DNA of 55,287 nucleotides from Alicyclobacillus pomorum DSM 14955 (GTDB lineage Bacteria > Bacillota > Bacilli > Alicyclobacillales > Alicyclobacillaceae), in the NCBI RefSeq assembly GCF_000472905.1, contig NZ_AXAR01000002.1, forward strand, positions 239,604 through 294,890, read 5' to 3'. Shown here piece by piece: positions 43,419 through 55,228 of this stretch. Every line of letters begins with the position of its first letter. Positions within the stretch are counted from its first letter, which is position 1. The position numbers were made by a program, and so were the translations under genes. The notes under the pieces were generated by a model. It searched no databases. It was not told the DNA's origin and saw only the letters and a program-made list of their open reading frames with translations.

Positions 43419-44174
43419 TTAACTCCCCTCAGCGCGCTCCCTTTGCATAGGCCGCACGCGGATGAAATATGTCTGCACTGCAGTGAAAATGTTGGTGTAC
43501 ACCCAGTACAACGCCAGACCTGCCGGGAACCGGCTGCCAATTAAGAAAATAAATACTGGCATGATGAACAACATCATCTTCTGCTGTGGGTCAGTTGACG
43601 CCATCGTCACACGGGACGACAAATAGGTCGTAATCGCGGCAAGTAAAGGCAAGATGTAATAATGATCTGGTTGACCCAGCTTGAAGATCCCCAGGAATGT
43701 ACTGTGGAACAGACCGACATTCCCCTCAATCGCCCCAAATAGTGCGTACAAAATGGGCAACTGAATCAGCATTGGGAAGCAACCCGCCATCGGGTTGACA
43801 CCGGTCTCTTGGTACAACTTCATGATTTCTTCCTGAATCTTTCGGTTGTCGCCTTTGTATTTGGACCGAATTTTCTGCAACTCCGGCTGCATCTGCTGCA
43901 TCATTTTCGACAGGCGGATTTGCTTCACCATGAACGGCAACACCAAGATACGGACAATCACGGTCACTACCAGCAACGCCAGACCGTAATTGCCCCATAA
44001 ATGATTGGCAAAAAAGTCAATCGTACGCGACACAAACTGCAGGGCATCTCCCCAAGCGCCAGACGGCCATTCACCGGGCTTCCTCGGATACATCGAGCAC
44101 CCGGATAAGGTTAACATGAGGAAGCCACTGATCCCCCACAACCACTTTGAATTCGATGTTTGTTGCAAGTCCAA
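43419..44174 (-). CDS. yidC: Membrane protein insertase YidC (SpoIIIJ type)
   Basis: Oxa1-family insertase of 251 residues. TTG 44174 follows AGGAGG by 9 bases. The lipoprotein signal ends LTLSGC. Five membrane helices follow, with the hydrophilic-groove Arg in the VTVIVRILVLPFMVKQ helix and the conserved MKLYQETGVNPMAGCFPMLIQLPILYALF. The tail is short, typical of Gram-positive paralogues, one of which is required in the forespore. Confidence 0.95.
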   Translation of the reverse strand: MDLQQTSNSKWLWGISGFLMLTLSGCSMYPRKPGEWPSGAWGDALQFVSRTIDFFANHLWGNYGLALLVVTVIVRILVLPFMVKQIRLSKMMQQMQPELQKIRSKYKGDNRKIQEEIMKLYQETGVNPMAGCFPMLIQLPILYALFGAIEGNVGLFHSTFLGIFKLGQPDHYYILPLLAAITTYLSSRVTMASTDPQQKMMLFIMPVFIFLIGSRFPAGLALYWVYTNIFTAVQTYFIRVRPMQRERAEGS

Positions 44175-44187
44175 TCGACGATTCCTC

Positions 44188-44397
44188 CTACTTATCTGTG
44201 GGTACAGGATCGTATCCACCTTCGTGCCAAGGTCCACACTTGATGAGTCGCTTCAACGACATCCATCCGCCGCGAAACGCTCCGTATCGGCGTACAGATT
44301 CCAACGCATACTGCGAACAGCTCGGCACAAACCGGCATCGCGGTGGAAAAAGGGGAGATATGACGACCTGGTAGAGACGGATCAAACTCATCAACAC
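44188..44397 (-). CDS. yidD: Membrane protein insertion efficiency factor YidD
   Basis: Small amphipathic peripheral membrane protein of 69 residues. The family signature is [36 protein letters not shown], followed by [17 protein letters not shown]. The start is uncertain: GTG 44397 or ATG 44391; no strong ribosome binding site is close, so coupling to rnpA is possible. It is set between rnpA and yidC as usual. Confidence 0.95.
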   Translation of the reverse strand: MLMSLIRLYQVVISPLFPPRCRFVPSCSQYALESVRRYGAFRGGWMSLKRLIKCGPWHEGGYDPVPTDK

Positions 44398-44429
44398 GTA
44401 ACGAATCTTTCACCAACTCCTAGGGACCA

Positions 44430-44771
44430 TCATACCATGATCTTCGCTTTACGGAGTAGTCGAGATAATTCTGTACGCATTTCTTCATATGTCGTATCCG
44501 CTGCCGACTTCCGACAGACTACCACGAAATCCATATGCGTCTCTACCAGTTGCGGAGTCAACTCATGAAAACACGCGCGCAAACGCCGTTTCAGCCGATT
44601 CCGAACCACAGCATTTCCAACCTTCTTGCTCACGGAAAAACCCACGCGAAAATATGGTGTGCGTTTGTTTTCTAACCAATACAATACAAACTGTCCACCC
44701 GCGACCGATTTTCCACGAGTGAATACCCGCCGAAAGTCCTTGTTTTCTTTCAACCGATATATAGATTGCAA
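44430..44771 (-). CDS. rnpA: Ribonuclease P protein component
   Basis: Protein subunit that assists the RNase P RNA in tRNA 5' maturation, 113 residues. Core FTRGKSVAGGQFVLYWLENK, GFSVSKKVGNAVVRNRLKRRLRACF (the RNR motif) and the C-terminal DFVVVCRKSAA. It is separated from rpmH by a terminator-like hairpin. Confidence 0.96.
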   Translation of the reverse strand: MQSIYRLKENKDFRRVFTRGKSVAGGQFVLYWLENKRTPYFRVGFSVSKKVGNAVVRNRLKRRLRACFHELTPQLVETHMDFVVVCRKSAADTTYEEMRTELSRLLRKAKIMV

Positions 44772-44835
44772 CGTCGACGCCCTCTCATAGGCAAATCGTA
44801 CCTATAACATATCATGGATAACTCATAAAACGAAA

Positions 44836-44873
44836 CAAACCCGTTCCCCGCCAGATGCGAAGAACCGGGTTTG
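44836..44873 (-). terminator. Terminator/attenuator between rpmH and rnpA
   Basis: On the minus strand CAAACCCGGTTC pairs with GGAACGGGTTTG around a 14-base loop, followed by TTTCGTTTTAT. Partial termination would set a high rpmH to rnpA ratio. Confidence 0.75.
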
Positions 44874-44908
44874 CCCTTTCTTATGTGGAAGATCCATGTC
44901 AGGCGCTG

Positions 44909-45043
44909 TTACGCCGACAAGACCTTACGTCCCTTCCTGCGGCGAGCGGCTAATACCTTCCGTCCATTCTTGGAGCTCATACGTTTACGAAAGCCGTGCA
45001 CTTTCTTCCGTTTCCGCGTATTGGGCTTATACGTCGGTTGCAT
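44909..45043 (-). CDS. rpmH: 50S ribosomal protein bL34
   Basis: Very basic 44-residue ribosomal protein: [38 protein letters not shown], ending RKVLSA. It is too short for standard ORF lists but unmistakable. ATG 45043 has GGGAGGGTGG upstream. A strong promoter sits about 40-70 bases before it. Its divergent position next to the dnaA region is conserved across bacteria. Confidence 0.97.
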   Translation of the reverse strand: MQPTYKPNTRKRKKVHGFRKRMSSKNGRKVLAARRRKGRKVLSA

Positions 45044-45083
45044 GTGCGGCCACCCTCCCTTCAATCAACAGACACTGCCTGCC

Positions 45084-45113
45084 ATTATACTGAAGCGCCC
45101 CGACAATTGTCAA
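45084..45113 (-). promoter_or_regulatory. rpmH promoter
   Basis: On the minus strand TTGACA (45108-45113) and TATAAT (45084-45089) are both perfect hexamers 18 bases apart, ideally placed for rpmH. Confidence 0.9.
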
Positions 45114-45119
45114 CGGAAC

Positions 45120-45530
45120 CCCGTGTTCAGTCACCATCAAATATCCACAACCACTTCAACACCAAGTTTCGACACCCCGCGACATTATCCACACCCGTAT
45201 TCAGAGTTATTCACATCTGAACAACTTCTGCAAAACCGTTTTTGCACAACGTGAAAATTGTGGATAAATCGATCTCATCATTGCACTTTCCCTGTTATAT
45301 CTGCTATGATTGGCGTTGCTACACGGCACCAGCTTGTGTATAAGTGGAATTCATCCACAACACTATCCACATGCTGTGGATAACTTTACACACATCCTTG
45401 TGTTTCTGTGCACAACTCCCAGAACAGTTATCCACATTATTCACACCGCAAGCAGCGACAAATTTCGTCACGTCTTGTCGGGACAAGGGAATTATCAACG
45501 TCATCTTATCCACAGATTATCGACAAGACC
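45120..45530. other. oriC, upstream DnaA-box cluster (incA/B-like)
   Basis: The gene-free region before dnaA holds many DnaA boxes. TTATCCACA occurs at 45185-45193, 45428-45436 and 45506-45514. The reverse form TGTGGATAA is at 45259-45267 and 45375-45383. One-mismatch boxes are TTATTCACA at 45207-45215 and 45437-45445, CTATCCACA at 45363-45371 and TTATCGACA at 45517-45525. With the cluster after dnaA this makes a bipartite origin as in Bacillus. Boxes overlapping the dnaA leader imply autoregulation. Confidence 0.92.
45281..45310 (+). promoter_or_regulatory. dnaA promoter
   Basis: TTGCAC (45281-45286) and TATGAT (45305-45310) are separated by 18 bases, inside the DnaA-box cluster. Transcription would start near 45317, giving a leader of about 265 bases that contains several boxes. 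Confidence 0.65.
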
Positions 45531-45581
45531 TACACATGCTGCGCAACCTTTCTGCAGCTCAGGAGGTCCGCATTTACTGCC

Positions 45582-46952
45582 ATGACGACTGCATTTGACT
45601 CTCGGTTTTTCAACGAAATCTGGGAACAAGTTTTGTTGATGATGAAGGAGCGCATGAGCGGCCCCACCTTTGAAACGTGGTTCACCGGTACCCGCATTGC
45701 CTCTTACGACGAGAAAACGAATCGGCTGGTGGTGCACGCGCCGAACTCGTTTACGCGCAACTGGCTGCAAAAACATTACACGCGCGTGATTGAAAACGCC
45801 TTGACCGCACTGACAGAACACGAATTTAGCGTGCATTTCGCTGTATCTACCGAATCTACTGAAAATTCAAATGAAAAGACCAACGAGACTCAATTACCAG
45901 AGTCAGGAAACGCCGCCGGCCCCACACATCCACTCAATCCTAAATACACGTTTGAGACGTTTGTCATCGGAGCCAGCAATCGTTTTGCGCACGCAGCCAG
46001 CCTCGCTGTGGCTGAAACACCGGCGAAAGCCTATAACCCGCTGTTTATCTACGGCGGCGTAGGTCTAGGAAAGACCCACTTGATGCACGCCATTGGCCAT
46101 TACGTGTTACGCCATACTCCGCACGCGAAAGTCCTGTACTTATCTTCAGAGCGGTTCATCAACGAGTTTATCAATGCCATACGCGACAACTATACGGAAG
46201 AGTTTCGCAACCGTTATCGGTCCATCGACGTCCTGCTGATTGACGACATCCAGTTCCTCGCGAAAAAGGAGCAGACGCAAGAGGAATTTTTCCACACGTT
46301 TAACGCGTTGCACGAGGCTGGAAAACAAATTGTCATCTCCAGTGACCGACCGCCTAAGGAAATTCCGACCTTGGAGGACCGACTGCGCAGCCGGTTCGAG
46401 TGGGGACTCATTACAGATATTCAGCCACCTGACTTGGAAACGCGAATTGCCATTCTGCAACGGAAGGCAAAATCGGATGGATTACAGGTCCCCGAGGAAG
46501 TCGCGTACTTTATTGCAACGCAGATCAACTCCAATATCCGCGAGTTGGAAGGTGCGCTGATCCGCGTCATGGCGTATTCTTCATTGGTCAATCAGGATAT
46601 CTCGATTGACCTCGCTGAACAGGCCTTGCGAGACATTATTTCTGCTGACAGGCCAAAAGTGATTACCGTCAGTCAAATTCAAAAGGTCGTCGGTGACCAC
46701 TTTGGTCTCAAAGTGGACGAACTTAAAGCGAAAAAGCGTACCAAGAACATTGCGTTTGCTCGCCAAATTGCCATGTACCTGACACGAGAGCTAACCGACT
46801 TATCTCTACCTAAGATTGGAGATGCGTTTGGTGGACGGGATCACACCACCGTCATTCACGCATGTGAAAAGGTGGCTGAGGAAATGGCCAAAGACCCTTC
46901 GCTCAAGTCGACCGTGGAACGGCTGGCGGAAGCAATTCGGACGTTGTATTAA
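45582..46952 (+). CDS. dnaA: Chromosomal replication initiator DnaA
   Basis: 456-residue initiator ATPase. Domain I begins [29 protein letters not shown]+ domain with Walker [16 protein letters not shown] and Walker [11 protein letters not shown]. The DNA-binding domain IV carries [16 protein letters not shown] start at ATG 45582; the best upstream site (AGGAGG, 45561-45566) is 15 bases away, longer than usual, and no better in-frame start exists. It lies between the two halves of oriC. Confidence 0.97.
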   Translation: MTTAFDSRFFNEIWEQVLLMMKERMSGPTFETWFTGTRIASYDEKTNRLVVHAPNSFTRNWLQKHYTRVIENALTALTEHEFSVHFAVSTESTENSNEKTNETQLPESGNAAGPTHPLNPKYTFETFVIGASNRFAHAASLAVAETPAKAYNPLFIYGGVGLGKTHLMHAIGHYVLRHTPHAKVLYLSSERFINEFINAIRDNYTEEFRNRYRSIDVLLIDDIQFLAKKEQTQEEFFHTFNALHEAGKQIVISSDRPPKEIPTLEDRLRSRFEWGLITDIQPPDLETRIAILQRKAKSDGLQVPEEVAYFIATQINSNIRELEGALIRVMAYSSLVNQDISIDLAEQALRDIISADRPKVITVSQIQKVVGDHFGLKVDELKAKKRTKNIAFARQIAMYLTRELTDLSLPKIGDAFGGRDHTTVIHACEKVAEEMAKDPSLKSTVERLAEAIRTLY

Positions 46953-46984
46953 TCAGAATTCAACCAGAGAAGCATCTGTGGGCC

Positions 46985-47150
46985 ACGCTCTGTGTATAAC
47001 GGCACAAGTTTCGCATGATTTGTGCACAAGTTATCCACACTGTGGATATCTCATCAATTCTCGATCTTTCCAACTTGTCCACAGTACGCACATGGCCTAT
47101 TACTATTACTACTATGTTTATGTAACTCAAAAACATATATGCTAATAAAG
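46985..47150. other. oriC, downstream cluster with unwinding element and DnaA-trios (incC-like)
   Basis: Between dnaA and dnaN are TTATCCACA (47031-47039), TGTGGATAT (47041-47049) and TTGTCCACA (47075-47083). A 12-base GC-containing spacer follows, then TATTACTATTACTACTATG (47098-47116), a run of DnaA-trio steps. AT-rich sequence continues to about 47150. This box-spacer-trio order is the basal unwinding element described for Bacillus, so strand opening probably starts here. Confidence 0.88.
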
Positions 47151-47241
47151 GACAACGATTCATTCTTCGCCTGACGGCGAATTTACATGGATTCATTCCT
47201 GGATGTTAATCATGCTTATGCGGGAAGGGGTTCCTCCATTC

Positions 47242-48369
47242 ATGAAATTCTCTATTCGTCAATCGTCTTTGCTGCAAACCATTCAGACCGTGTCGAAAGC
47301 CGTCGCAGTACGCACCACAAAACAGGTCTTGACGGGTATCCTCCTCCAAGCCAAGGGAGACACCCTGACAGCCACCGCGTACGACTTGGAGTTGGGCATA
47401 CAAGACAAAGTGATTGCCAGTGAAGACACCGGGTTGAACATTGTCGATGAGGGCTCCATTGTGCTCCCTGCCCGCTATTTCGCAGACGTGATTCGCAAGC
47501 TCCCTGGTCAGGAAGTTTGGATTCGAGTGAACAACAACTACATGACGGAAATCCGATCCGGACAAGCCGAGTTTCACTTGCATGGCATTGATGCAGCGGA
47601 GTTCCCAAAATTGCCCGTTTTTCACGGTGCGCAATCCATCCAAGTTGCCAGTGATCTCCTGAAGGAACTCATCCGTACCACTGCGTTTGCGGCAGCCAAC
47701 TCGGAAGTGCGTCCCATCCTCACCGGGATTCACGTGGTATGTAAAGAAAACCAGATGACCTTCACGGCAACAGACGGTTTGCGCCTGGCTACTCGTACCG
47801 TATCTGTCAACACGCCTGAGGGTCAGGAGTGGAACGCCATCCTGCCTGCCAAATCCTTAGGAGAACTGGCAAAGCTGCTTCCAGACGACGAACGTCCCAT
47901 CACGGTGCAGCTCACCAACAGCCACAGTTTGTTCATCATTGATGACACCTATTTCTACACTCGGCTGATTGAGGGAACATATCCAGACACGTCACGCATC
48001 ATTCCGACTTCTGCCAAAACGGACGTGACAGTGAAAGCGGCAGAACTTACAGATGCCATCGACCGTGCTGCGCTGATTGCACGCGACAGAGACAATCACA
48101 TGGTGCGCTTGGAACTGACGGACAATACCCTCGTCTTGTCTTCAAGTTCTCCCGAAATCGGCAACGTTTCGGAAAGCGTTCAAGCAACATCAAAAACAGG
48201 CGAAGACATGTCCATTGCTTTCAACGCAAAGTACGTTCTCGACGCATTGAAGGCCATGTCGGCCGATGAAATCAACGTTCGGTTTAACGGATGGAATCAA
48301 CCTTTCACATTCCGTGAGGTAGGGAACGAAAACGGATTACAGTTGATTTCACCTGTGTTAATGCGGTAG
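47242..48369 (+). CDS. dnaN: DNA polymerase III beta sliding clamp
   Basis: 375-residue ring-forming clamp that tethers polymerases. ATG 47242 gives MKFSIRQSSLLQTIQTVSKAV, the usual N-terminus, with AAGGGG 11 bases upstream; the longer frame to 47203 is not needed. Three clamp domains follow, with TATDGLRLATR and the C-terminal LQLISPVLMR. Confidence 0.97.
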   Translation: MKFSIRQSSLLQTIQTVSKAVAVRTTKQVLTGILLQAKGDTLTATAYDLELGIQDKVIASEDTGLNIVDEGSIVLPARYFADVIRKLPGQEVWIRVNNNYMTEIRSGQAEFHLHGIDAAEFPKLPVFHGAQSIQVASDLLKELIRTTAFAAANSEVRPILTGIHVVCKENQMTFTATDGLRLATRTVSVNTPEGQEWNAILPAKSLGELAKLLPDDERPITVQLTNSHSLFIIDDTYFYTRLIEGTYPDTSRIIPTSAKTDVTVKAAELTDAIDRAALIARDRDNHMVRLELTDNTLVLSSSSPEIGNVSESVQATSKTGEDMSIAFNAKYVLDALKAMSADEINVRFNGWNQPFTFREVGNENGLQLISPVLMR

Positions 48370-48491
48370 GCGCTCTGCTGAGTTGCGGTACAGCGCCCCA
48401 CACAGCGTGTGAGAGCAACGATATCGTCTGGAATACATGTTGTGTGGACGCCGTACTGAATCTGAATTCCGCGGGCGCCGGAGGTGAGAGA

Positions 48492-48701
48492 TTGGACGTT
48501 CAAATTTACACCCCCTATATCACGCTCGGACAACTGCTAAAAATGGCGGACATCGTAAGCAGTGGCGGTGAAGTCAAGGGATTTCTCGAGGATGAGCAGG
48601 TGTTGGTGAACGGTCAACCAGAGCAACGCAGGGGACGAAAGCTGTACCCTGGCGACCAAATCACCATTCTGGGCAAGCAGTACGAGATTCGGGCGAAGTG
48701 A
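48492..48701 (+). CDS. yaaA: S4-domain protein YaaA
   Basis: 69-residue S4-like RNA-binding protein found between dnaN and recF, with a suggested role in ribosome assembly or RNA binding. TTG 48492 has GGAGGTGAG upstream; the longer frame is rejected. Core ITLGQLLKMADIVSSGGEVKGFLEDEQVLVNGQ and GRKLYPGDQI. recF starts 1 base after its stop. Confidence 0.94.
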   Translation: MDVQIYTPYITLGQLLKMADIVSSGGEVKGFLEDEQVLVNGQPEQRRGRKLYPGDQITILGKQYEIRAK

Positions 48702-48702
48702 C

Positions 48703-49818
48703 ATGCGTATCGAAACGTTAACATTAAGCAACTTCCGCAACTACAGCCAACTGCAACTCGATTTCGCAAAGTCCCTCAACGTGTTTGTCGGGGAAAACGC
48801 GCAAGGCAAAACGAACGCGCTCGAGGCGATTTACTTCCTTGCGATGGGAAAATCCCACCGGACACATAAGGACAGCGACTGTATCATGTGGGGACAAGAC
48901 CATGCGGACATTCGTTCGAATATCGTGGTTCGGGATAGACCGAGAGAGTTGCACATCGCCCTTCGGGTTGGCTCCAAGAAGGCCAGTGTGAACGGCGTTA
49001 ATCAGGCGAAAATGACGGATTTTGTCGGTCATTTCCAAGTTGTATTGTTCGCTCCCGAAGATTTGCAACTTGTCAAAGGCGGGCCAGGAGGAAGACGTCG
49101 GTTTATTGACATGGAGCTCGGTCAAACGCACCCGAAGTACCTGTATCACCTGAGCCAATACCAACGCGTGTTGCAACAACGAAATGTCCTGTTGAAGCAA
49201 GGACCTCACCAGTCGGACGTCATCGACATTCTCGATGAACAACTTGCAGAACACGGTAGTGAAGTGTTGCTTCGCAGGTTCCGGTTCCTTGAGCAGATGA
49301 AGGTGTTGGCCGCAGACATTTACAATTCCATTGCGGATGGACGGGAAACGTTTACGTTTCAGTACGAGTGCTCTATCCCTGGAGTCGAATTCGAGGGGGA
49401 GCAAGAGAAGCCATTGATTGTGGAGCAGTTTTTAAAGGCGCTCGCGCAAAAACGAAACACAGATCTTCACAACGGTCATACTACCGTTGGACCGCACCGC
49501 GACGATTTGGTGTTTTATCTCAACGAACAACCCGTTCAGTCCTTCGCGAGTCAAGGTCAACAGCGAACCATCGCGCTAGCCCTCCGGTTGGCTGAGATAG
49601 ACTTCATCCGCCAGGAAGTCGGCGAATACCCAGTCCTCTTACTCGATGACGTCCTGTCGGAGCTCGACGACACTCGGCAGAAGAACCTGGTTCTCAATAT
49701 GAGTGAGAAGGTACAAACAATTGTTACTACAACCAGTCTTTTTCAGTTGCGCGACAAGCTGCACGACGATGTACGTTTGTTTCAGGTACGTTCTGGTATA
49801 ATACAGAATGAGGGGTAG
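48703..49818 (+). CDS. recF: DNA replication and repair protein RecF
   Basis: 371-residue SMC-like ABC ATPase that helps load RecA at gaps with RecO and RecR. N-terminal LSNFRNYSQLQLDF, Walker A GENAQGKTNALEAIYFL, signature SQGQQRTIALALRLAE and Walker B PVLLLDDVLSELD. ATG 48703 is directly after yaaA. Confidence 0.97.
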   Translation: MRIETLTLSNFRNYSQLQLDFAKSLNVFVGENAQGKTNALEAIYFLAMGKSHRTHKDSDCIMWGQDHADIRSNIVVRDRPRELHIALRVGSKKASVNGVNQAKMTDFVGHFQVVLFAPEDLQLVKGGPGGRRRFIDMELGQTHPKYLYHLSQYQRVLQQRNVLLKQGPHQSDVIDILDEQLAEHGSEVLLRRFRFLEQMKVLAADIYNSIADGRETFTFQYECSIPGVEFEGEQEKPLIVEQFLKALAQKRNTDLHNGHTTVGPHRDDLVFYLNEQPVQSFASQGQQRTIALALRLAEIDFIRQEVGEYPVLLLDDVLSELDDTRQKNLVLNMSEKVQTIVTTTSLFQLRDKLHDDVRLFQVRSGIIQNEG

Positions 49819-49826
49819 GTGTTTCT

Positions 49827-50096
49827 GTGTTCATACATATCGGTGGAGACACCATGGTTCGCATGAAAGATATCATTGGGATCTTTGATATACATGTGCA
49901 GACCAGCCCGTATACCGCACGATTTATCGAGTATGCGAAGCATAACGACGCGATAGAAGTCGTTGAAGTTGGCGACATTAAGTCGTTCGTCGTAACGGAA
50001 AAGAAACTGTATTACTCGCCGATTTCTTCCCTGACGTTAAAAAAACGGGCGAATATTCTTGATCACGGAGGCAAGGCCGACTCCGAATCCGTATAA
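49827..50096 (+). CDS. remB: Extracellular matrix regulator RemB (DUF370)
   Basis: 89-residue small regulator whose Bacillus homologue (YaaB/RemB) sits in the same recF-gyrB gap and influences biofilm matrix genes. Start GTG 49827 after GAGGGGTAGG. N-terminal FIHIGGDTMVRMKDIIGIFDI and KSFVVTEKKLYYSPISSLTLKKR are characteristic. It lies 8 bases past recF. Confidence 0.93.
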   Translation: MFIHIGGDTMVRMKDIIGIFDIHVQTSPYTARFIEYAKHNDAIEVVEVGDIKSFVVTEKKLYYSPISSLTLKKRANILDHGGKADSESV

Positions 50097-52067
<1,971 letters not shown>

Positions 52068-52150
52068 AGAACTTGACAGACGTGGATTATCACCGAGGTT
52101 GTCGCGATTGCGGTAACCCTGTACGACAGTTTCGGTAGGAGTGACTCTCA

Positions 52151-54601
52151 TTGGCAGACGGTACAAGCAGCAAAGTACTGCCCATTGAACTTAGTCAGGA
52201 AATGAAAAACTCGTTCATCGACTATGCGATGAGCGTCATTGTCAGTCGAGCCATACCTGACGTACGAGATGGCTTGAAGCCTGTTCATCGCCGAATCTTG
52301 TACGCGATGTACGAAGTTGGCATGACACCCGACAAACCGTATAAGAAATCCGCACGCGTCGTAGGTGACGTGTTGGCGAAGTACCATCCTCACGGCGACG
52401 CTGCGGTCTACGATTCGCTCGTTCGCATGGCACAGGATTTTTCCACGCGCTATGTCCTCGTTGACGGGCACGGGAACTTCGGTTCCATCGACGGTGACTC
52501 TGCAGCTGCAATGCGTTACACGGAATCACGCATGTCTCAGATTGCGATGGAATTGTTGCGTGACATTAACAAAGAGACCGTCGACTTTGGTCCCAACTAC
52601 GATGAGAACGAGCAAGAGCCGCTTGTTCTTCCTGCTCGGTTTCCGAACTTACTCGTCAACGGGTCTTCCGGTATTGCCGTAGGTATGGCAACGAACATTC
52701 CCCCTCACAACTTGGGGGAAGTCATTGACGGCGTCGTGATGATGATTGATAACCCGGATGTCTCCATTGATGACCTGATGACGGTCATCAAAGGACCAGA
52801 CTTTCCCACGGGGGGTATCATCCTCGGAACGGATGGAATCCACAACGCATTTCGTACAGGTCGTGGATCCATTACCATCCGGGCGAAAACACAATTTGAG
52901 GAAGCCCCCGGCGGCAAAACGAGAATCATAGTCAACGAGATTCCGTATCAACAAAACAAGGCGCGATTGATTGAAAAAATCGCTGAACTTGCTCGTGACA
53001 AGAAATTGGACGGTATCACCGACTTGCGGGACGAGTCGGACAGAAACGGTATGCGTATCGTCATCGAGCTGCGCCGAGACGTGAAGCCGCAAGTTGTCCT
53101 GAACAACCTATTCAAACACACGGGATTGCAGAGCTCGTTCGGTGTCATTATGTTGGCGCTGGTGGATGGACAACCGAAGGTCCTGAATCTGCGCGATATG
53201 ATACACCTCTACTTGGAGCACCAAAAGGATGTGGTCAGGCGGCGGACGCAGTTTGACCTGAACAAGGCGGAAGCGCGTGCACACATCCTGGAAGGTTTGC
53301 GGATTGCTCTGGATCACATTGACGAAGTCATTGCGCTGATCCGTGCTTCTGAAACCACCGATATCGCTCGCGAAGGACTCATGACGCGTTTTTCGCTCAG
53401 CCATGAACAGGCACAGGCTATCCTGGATATGCGCCTGCAGCGATTGACCGGTTTGGAACGAGAGAAAATTGACAATGAATACAACGAATTACTGAAACTG
53501 ATTGCTGAACTGAGAGGGATTCTCGCGGATGAAGCACTGCTCATGGGCGTCATTCGCAAGGAAATCCTTGAAATCAAGGAACGATTTGCTGATGAGCGCC
53601 GCACCAGCATTGTGAGAGCTGAGGGCGAAATCAACGAAGAAGACCTAATACCTGTGCAAGACGTTGCCATTACCATTACTCATGCTGGGTACGTGAAGAG
53701 AATTCCCGTCACGGTCTATCACAGCCAGCGGCGCGGAGGTCGCGGTATGACGATGATAGGTACCCGCGAAGAGGACTTCGTGGAACACATGTACATCACA
53801 TCGTCGCACCATCACTTGTTGTTCTTCACGAACAAGGGCCGGATGTACGCATTGAAAGCGTACGAAATTCCGGAGTACAGTCGTCAGGCAAAGGGTCTGC
53901 CCATCATCAACCTCATTCAGATTGACCAGGACGAAAAAATTTCGGCCGTGATTCCGGTTCGGTCCATGGACCCGGGTCAAAGTGAAAACCTGAACCTCTT
54001 CTTTGCTACGCGGAACGGCATTGTGAAGAAGACGCCACTGTCGGACTACGCGAACGTACGGAAGTCCGGTATCATTGCCATCAACCTGCGCGAGGACGAC
54101 GAAGTGATTGGCGTTCGTCTCACGGAAGGCACGCAGGACATCATCATGGCAACAAAACACGGCTTGTCCATTCGCTTTCACGAGACGGATGTGCGGAGCA
54201 TGGGACGGCAAGCCACCGGTGTCAAGGGCATTAACCTGGGCGAAGGCGACGAAGTCATTGGTATGGACGTGGTCTACCCTGACATGGATGTTTTGGTCGT
54301 CACAAGCCGCGGCTATGGAAAAAAGACACCATCCGATGAGTACCGTGTGCAGAGCAGAGGCGGCAAAGGCATCAAGACCATCCACTGTACTGGCAAAAAC
54401 GGTTATGTGGTCGGTTTGAAGATGGTGCATTCGGATGACGATTTGATGATTATTACCAACGCAGGGGTGGCCATTCGAATTCACGTAAACTCAATTTCCA
54501 CCCTCAGCCGCAATACACAAGGCGTGAAATTGATTAACGTTCCTGAGGGAGAAGAAGTCGCCACCGTGGCACGCGTTGTCAACCACGACGATGAAGAGTA
54601 A
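52151..54601 (+). CDS. gyrA: DNA gyrase subunit A
   Basis: 816-residue breakage-reunion subunit. TTG start with AGGAGTG upstream. Catalytic Tyr123 in [10 protein letters not shown]. The quinolone-binding stretch reads [10 protein letters not shown], so the position equivalent to E. coli Ser83 is Ala84. The C-terminal beta-pinwheel contains the GyrA box QRRGGRG near residue 525-531, confirming gyrase rather than topoisomerase IV. It follows gyrB by 83 bases. Confidence 0.97.
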   Translation: MADGTSSKVLPIELSQEMKNSFIDYAMSVIVSRAIPDVRDGLKPVHRRILYAMYEVGMTPDKPYKKSARVVGDVLAKYHPHGDAAVYDSLVRMAQDFSTRYVLVDGHGNFGSIDGDSAAAMRYTESRMSQIAMELLRDINKETVDFGPNYDENEQEPLVLPARFPNLLVNGSSGIAVGMATNIPPHNLGEVIDGVVMMIDNPDVSIDDLMTVIKGPDFPTGGIILGTDGIHNAFRTGRGSITIRAKTQFEEAPGGKTRIIVNEIPYQQNKARLIEKIAELARDKKLDGITDLRDESDRNGMRIVIELRRDVKPQVVLNNLFKHTGLQSSFGVIMLALVDGQPKVLNLRDMIHLYLEHQKDVVRRRTQFDLNKAEARAHILEGLRIALDHIDEVIALIRASETTDIAREGLMTRFSLSHEQAQAILDMRLQRLTGLEREKIDNEYNELLKLIAELRGILADEALLMGVIRKEILEIKERFADERRTSIVRAEGEINEEDLIPVQDVAITITHAGYVKRIPVTVYHSQRRGGRGMTMIGTREEDFVEHMYITSSHHHLLFFTNKGRMYALKAYEIPEYSRQAKGLPIINLIQIDQDEKISAVIPVRSMDPGQSENLNLFFATRNGIVKKTPLSDYANVRKSGIIAINLREDDEVIGVRLTEGTQDIIMATKHGLSIRFHETDVRSMGRQATGVKGINLGEGDEVIGMDVVYPDMDVLVVTSRGYGKKTPSDEYRVQSRGGKGIKTIHCTGKNGYVVGLKMVHSDDDLMIITNAGVAIRIHVNSISTLSRNTQGVKLINVPEGEEVATVARVVNHDDEE

Positions 54602-54702
54602 TCTAAAGTGCAGCGTGTATTGAACCATCCCGCATCCGTACTTGCACGGGTGATGTACATTGAATCAGGTAATCAGCGGATGAAAGGCACAGGTGATGAA
54701 CA

Positions 54703-54813
54703 GTGAGTCCGTTAGAGCAACTCATCATCCATCAGGCCGCCATGTTTCTTGGATTGGCCGTCGTGATGGGCATCGGTTACTTGTTCTTTAACTCCGTAGT
54801 GGGTCGTCGGTAA
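54703..54813 (+). CDS. 36-residue single-helix membrane peptide
   Basis: GTG 54703 has AGGTGATG 4 bases upstream, and the frame encodes a short hydrophilic start (SPLEQLIIHQ). One transmembrane helix (MFLGLAVVMGIGYLFFNSVV) and a GRR end follow. It ends 17 bases before a strong terminator, so it is the last cistron of the gyrBA transcript or its own unit. No family recognised. Confidence 0.6.
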   Translation: MSPLEQLIIHQAAMFLGLAVVMGIGYLFFNSVVGRR

Positions 54814-54830
54814 CACATTCTCATGACCCA

Positions 54831-54884
54831 AAAAGTCGGTTCCATGTGAGGTACATTGGTTGTACCGATGTGGAACCGACTTTT
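54831..54884 (+). terminator. Strong terminator between gyrA unit and the rRNA operon
   Basis: A 14-base-pair stem (AAAAGTCGGTTCCA and complement, with inner GGTACA/TGTACC pairing) ends in TTTTATTT on the plus strand. Confidence 0.88.
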
Positions 54885-54987
54885 ATTTGGGCGTCATACA
54901 CGTCGTCAGAGAACGTGTGCGAAAACAGTGTTCCTGCCCCACAAGAATTGAAATCGCAATTTGTAATAAGAATTTTTATCTAGGCTA

Positions 54988-55016
54988 TTGACTACGTGTG
55001 TAAACCGTGCTATATT
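54988..55016 (+). promoter_or_regulatory. rRNA operon promoter P1
   Basis: TTGACT (54988-54993) and TATATT (55011-55016) are exactly 17 bases apart, preceded by an AT-rich UP-like segment from about 54945. It lies about 210 bases before 16S. Confidence 0.88.
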
Positions 55017-55075
55017 ATTCGACGTCGCTTCGACAACGAGTGAAGCGGTCGGACAGCAAAACCAAACATTTCCGC

Positions 55076-55105
55076 TTTACTTGAATGAGTGGAATGTGGT
55101 AATAT
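55076..55105 (+). promoter_or_regulatory. Candidate rRNA operon promoter P2
   Basis: TTTACT (55076-55081) and TAATAT (55100-55105) are 18 bases apart, about 65 bases downstream of P1. Tandem promoters are usual for Firmicute rRNA operons. The leader then contains CCTTGAAAACTAAACA, a common rRNA leader element. Confidence 0.55.
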
Positions 55106-55228
55106 AGTTGAGCTGTCTCGGGGCGGAGACTCCGGTCGATGCTCCAATACAGAGTGGTTCCTTGAAAACTAAACACGCGCAGAGAGTGATTCAAAACACG
55201 CAAGTGTTTTCGAAATGAGCACCAAATT

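Noticed and set aside
54885-55228. tRNA genes before the rRNA operon
   Set aside because: No cloverleaf or GTTCRA-type T-loop was found; the interval is explained by promoters and leader sequence.
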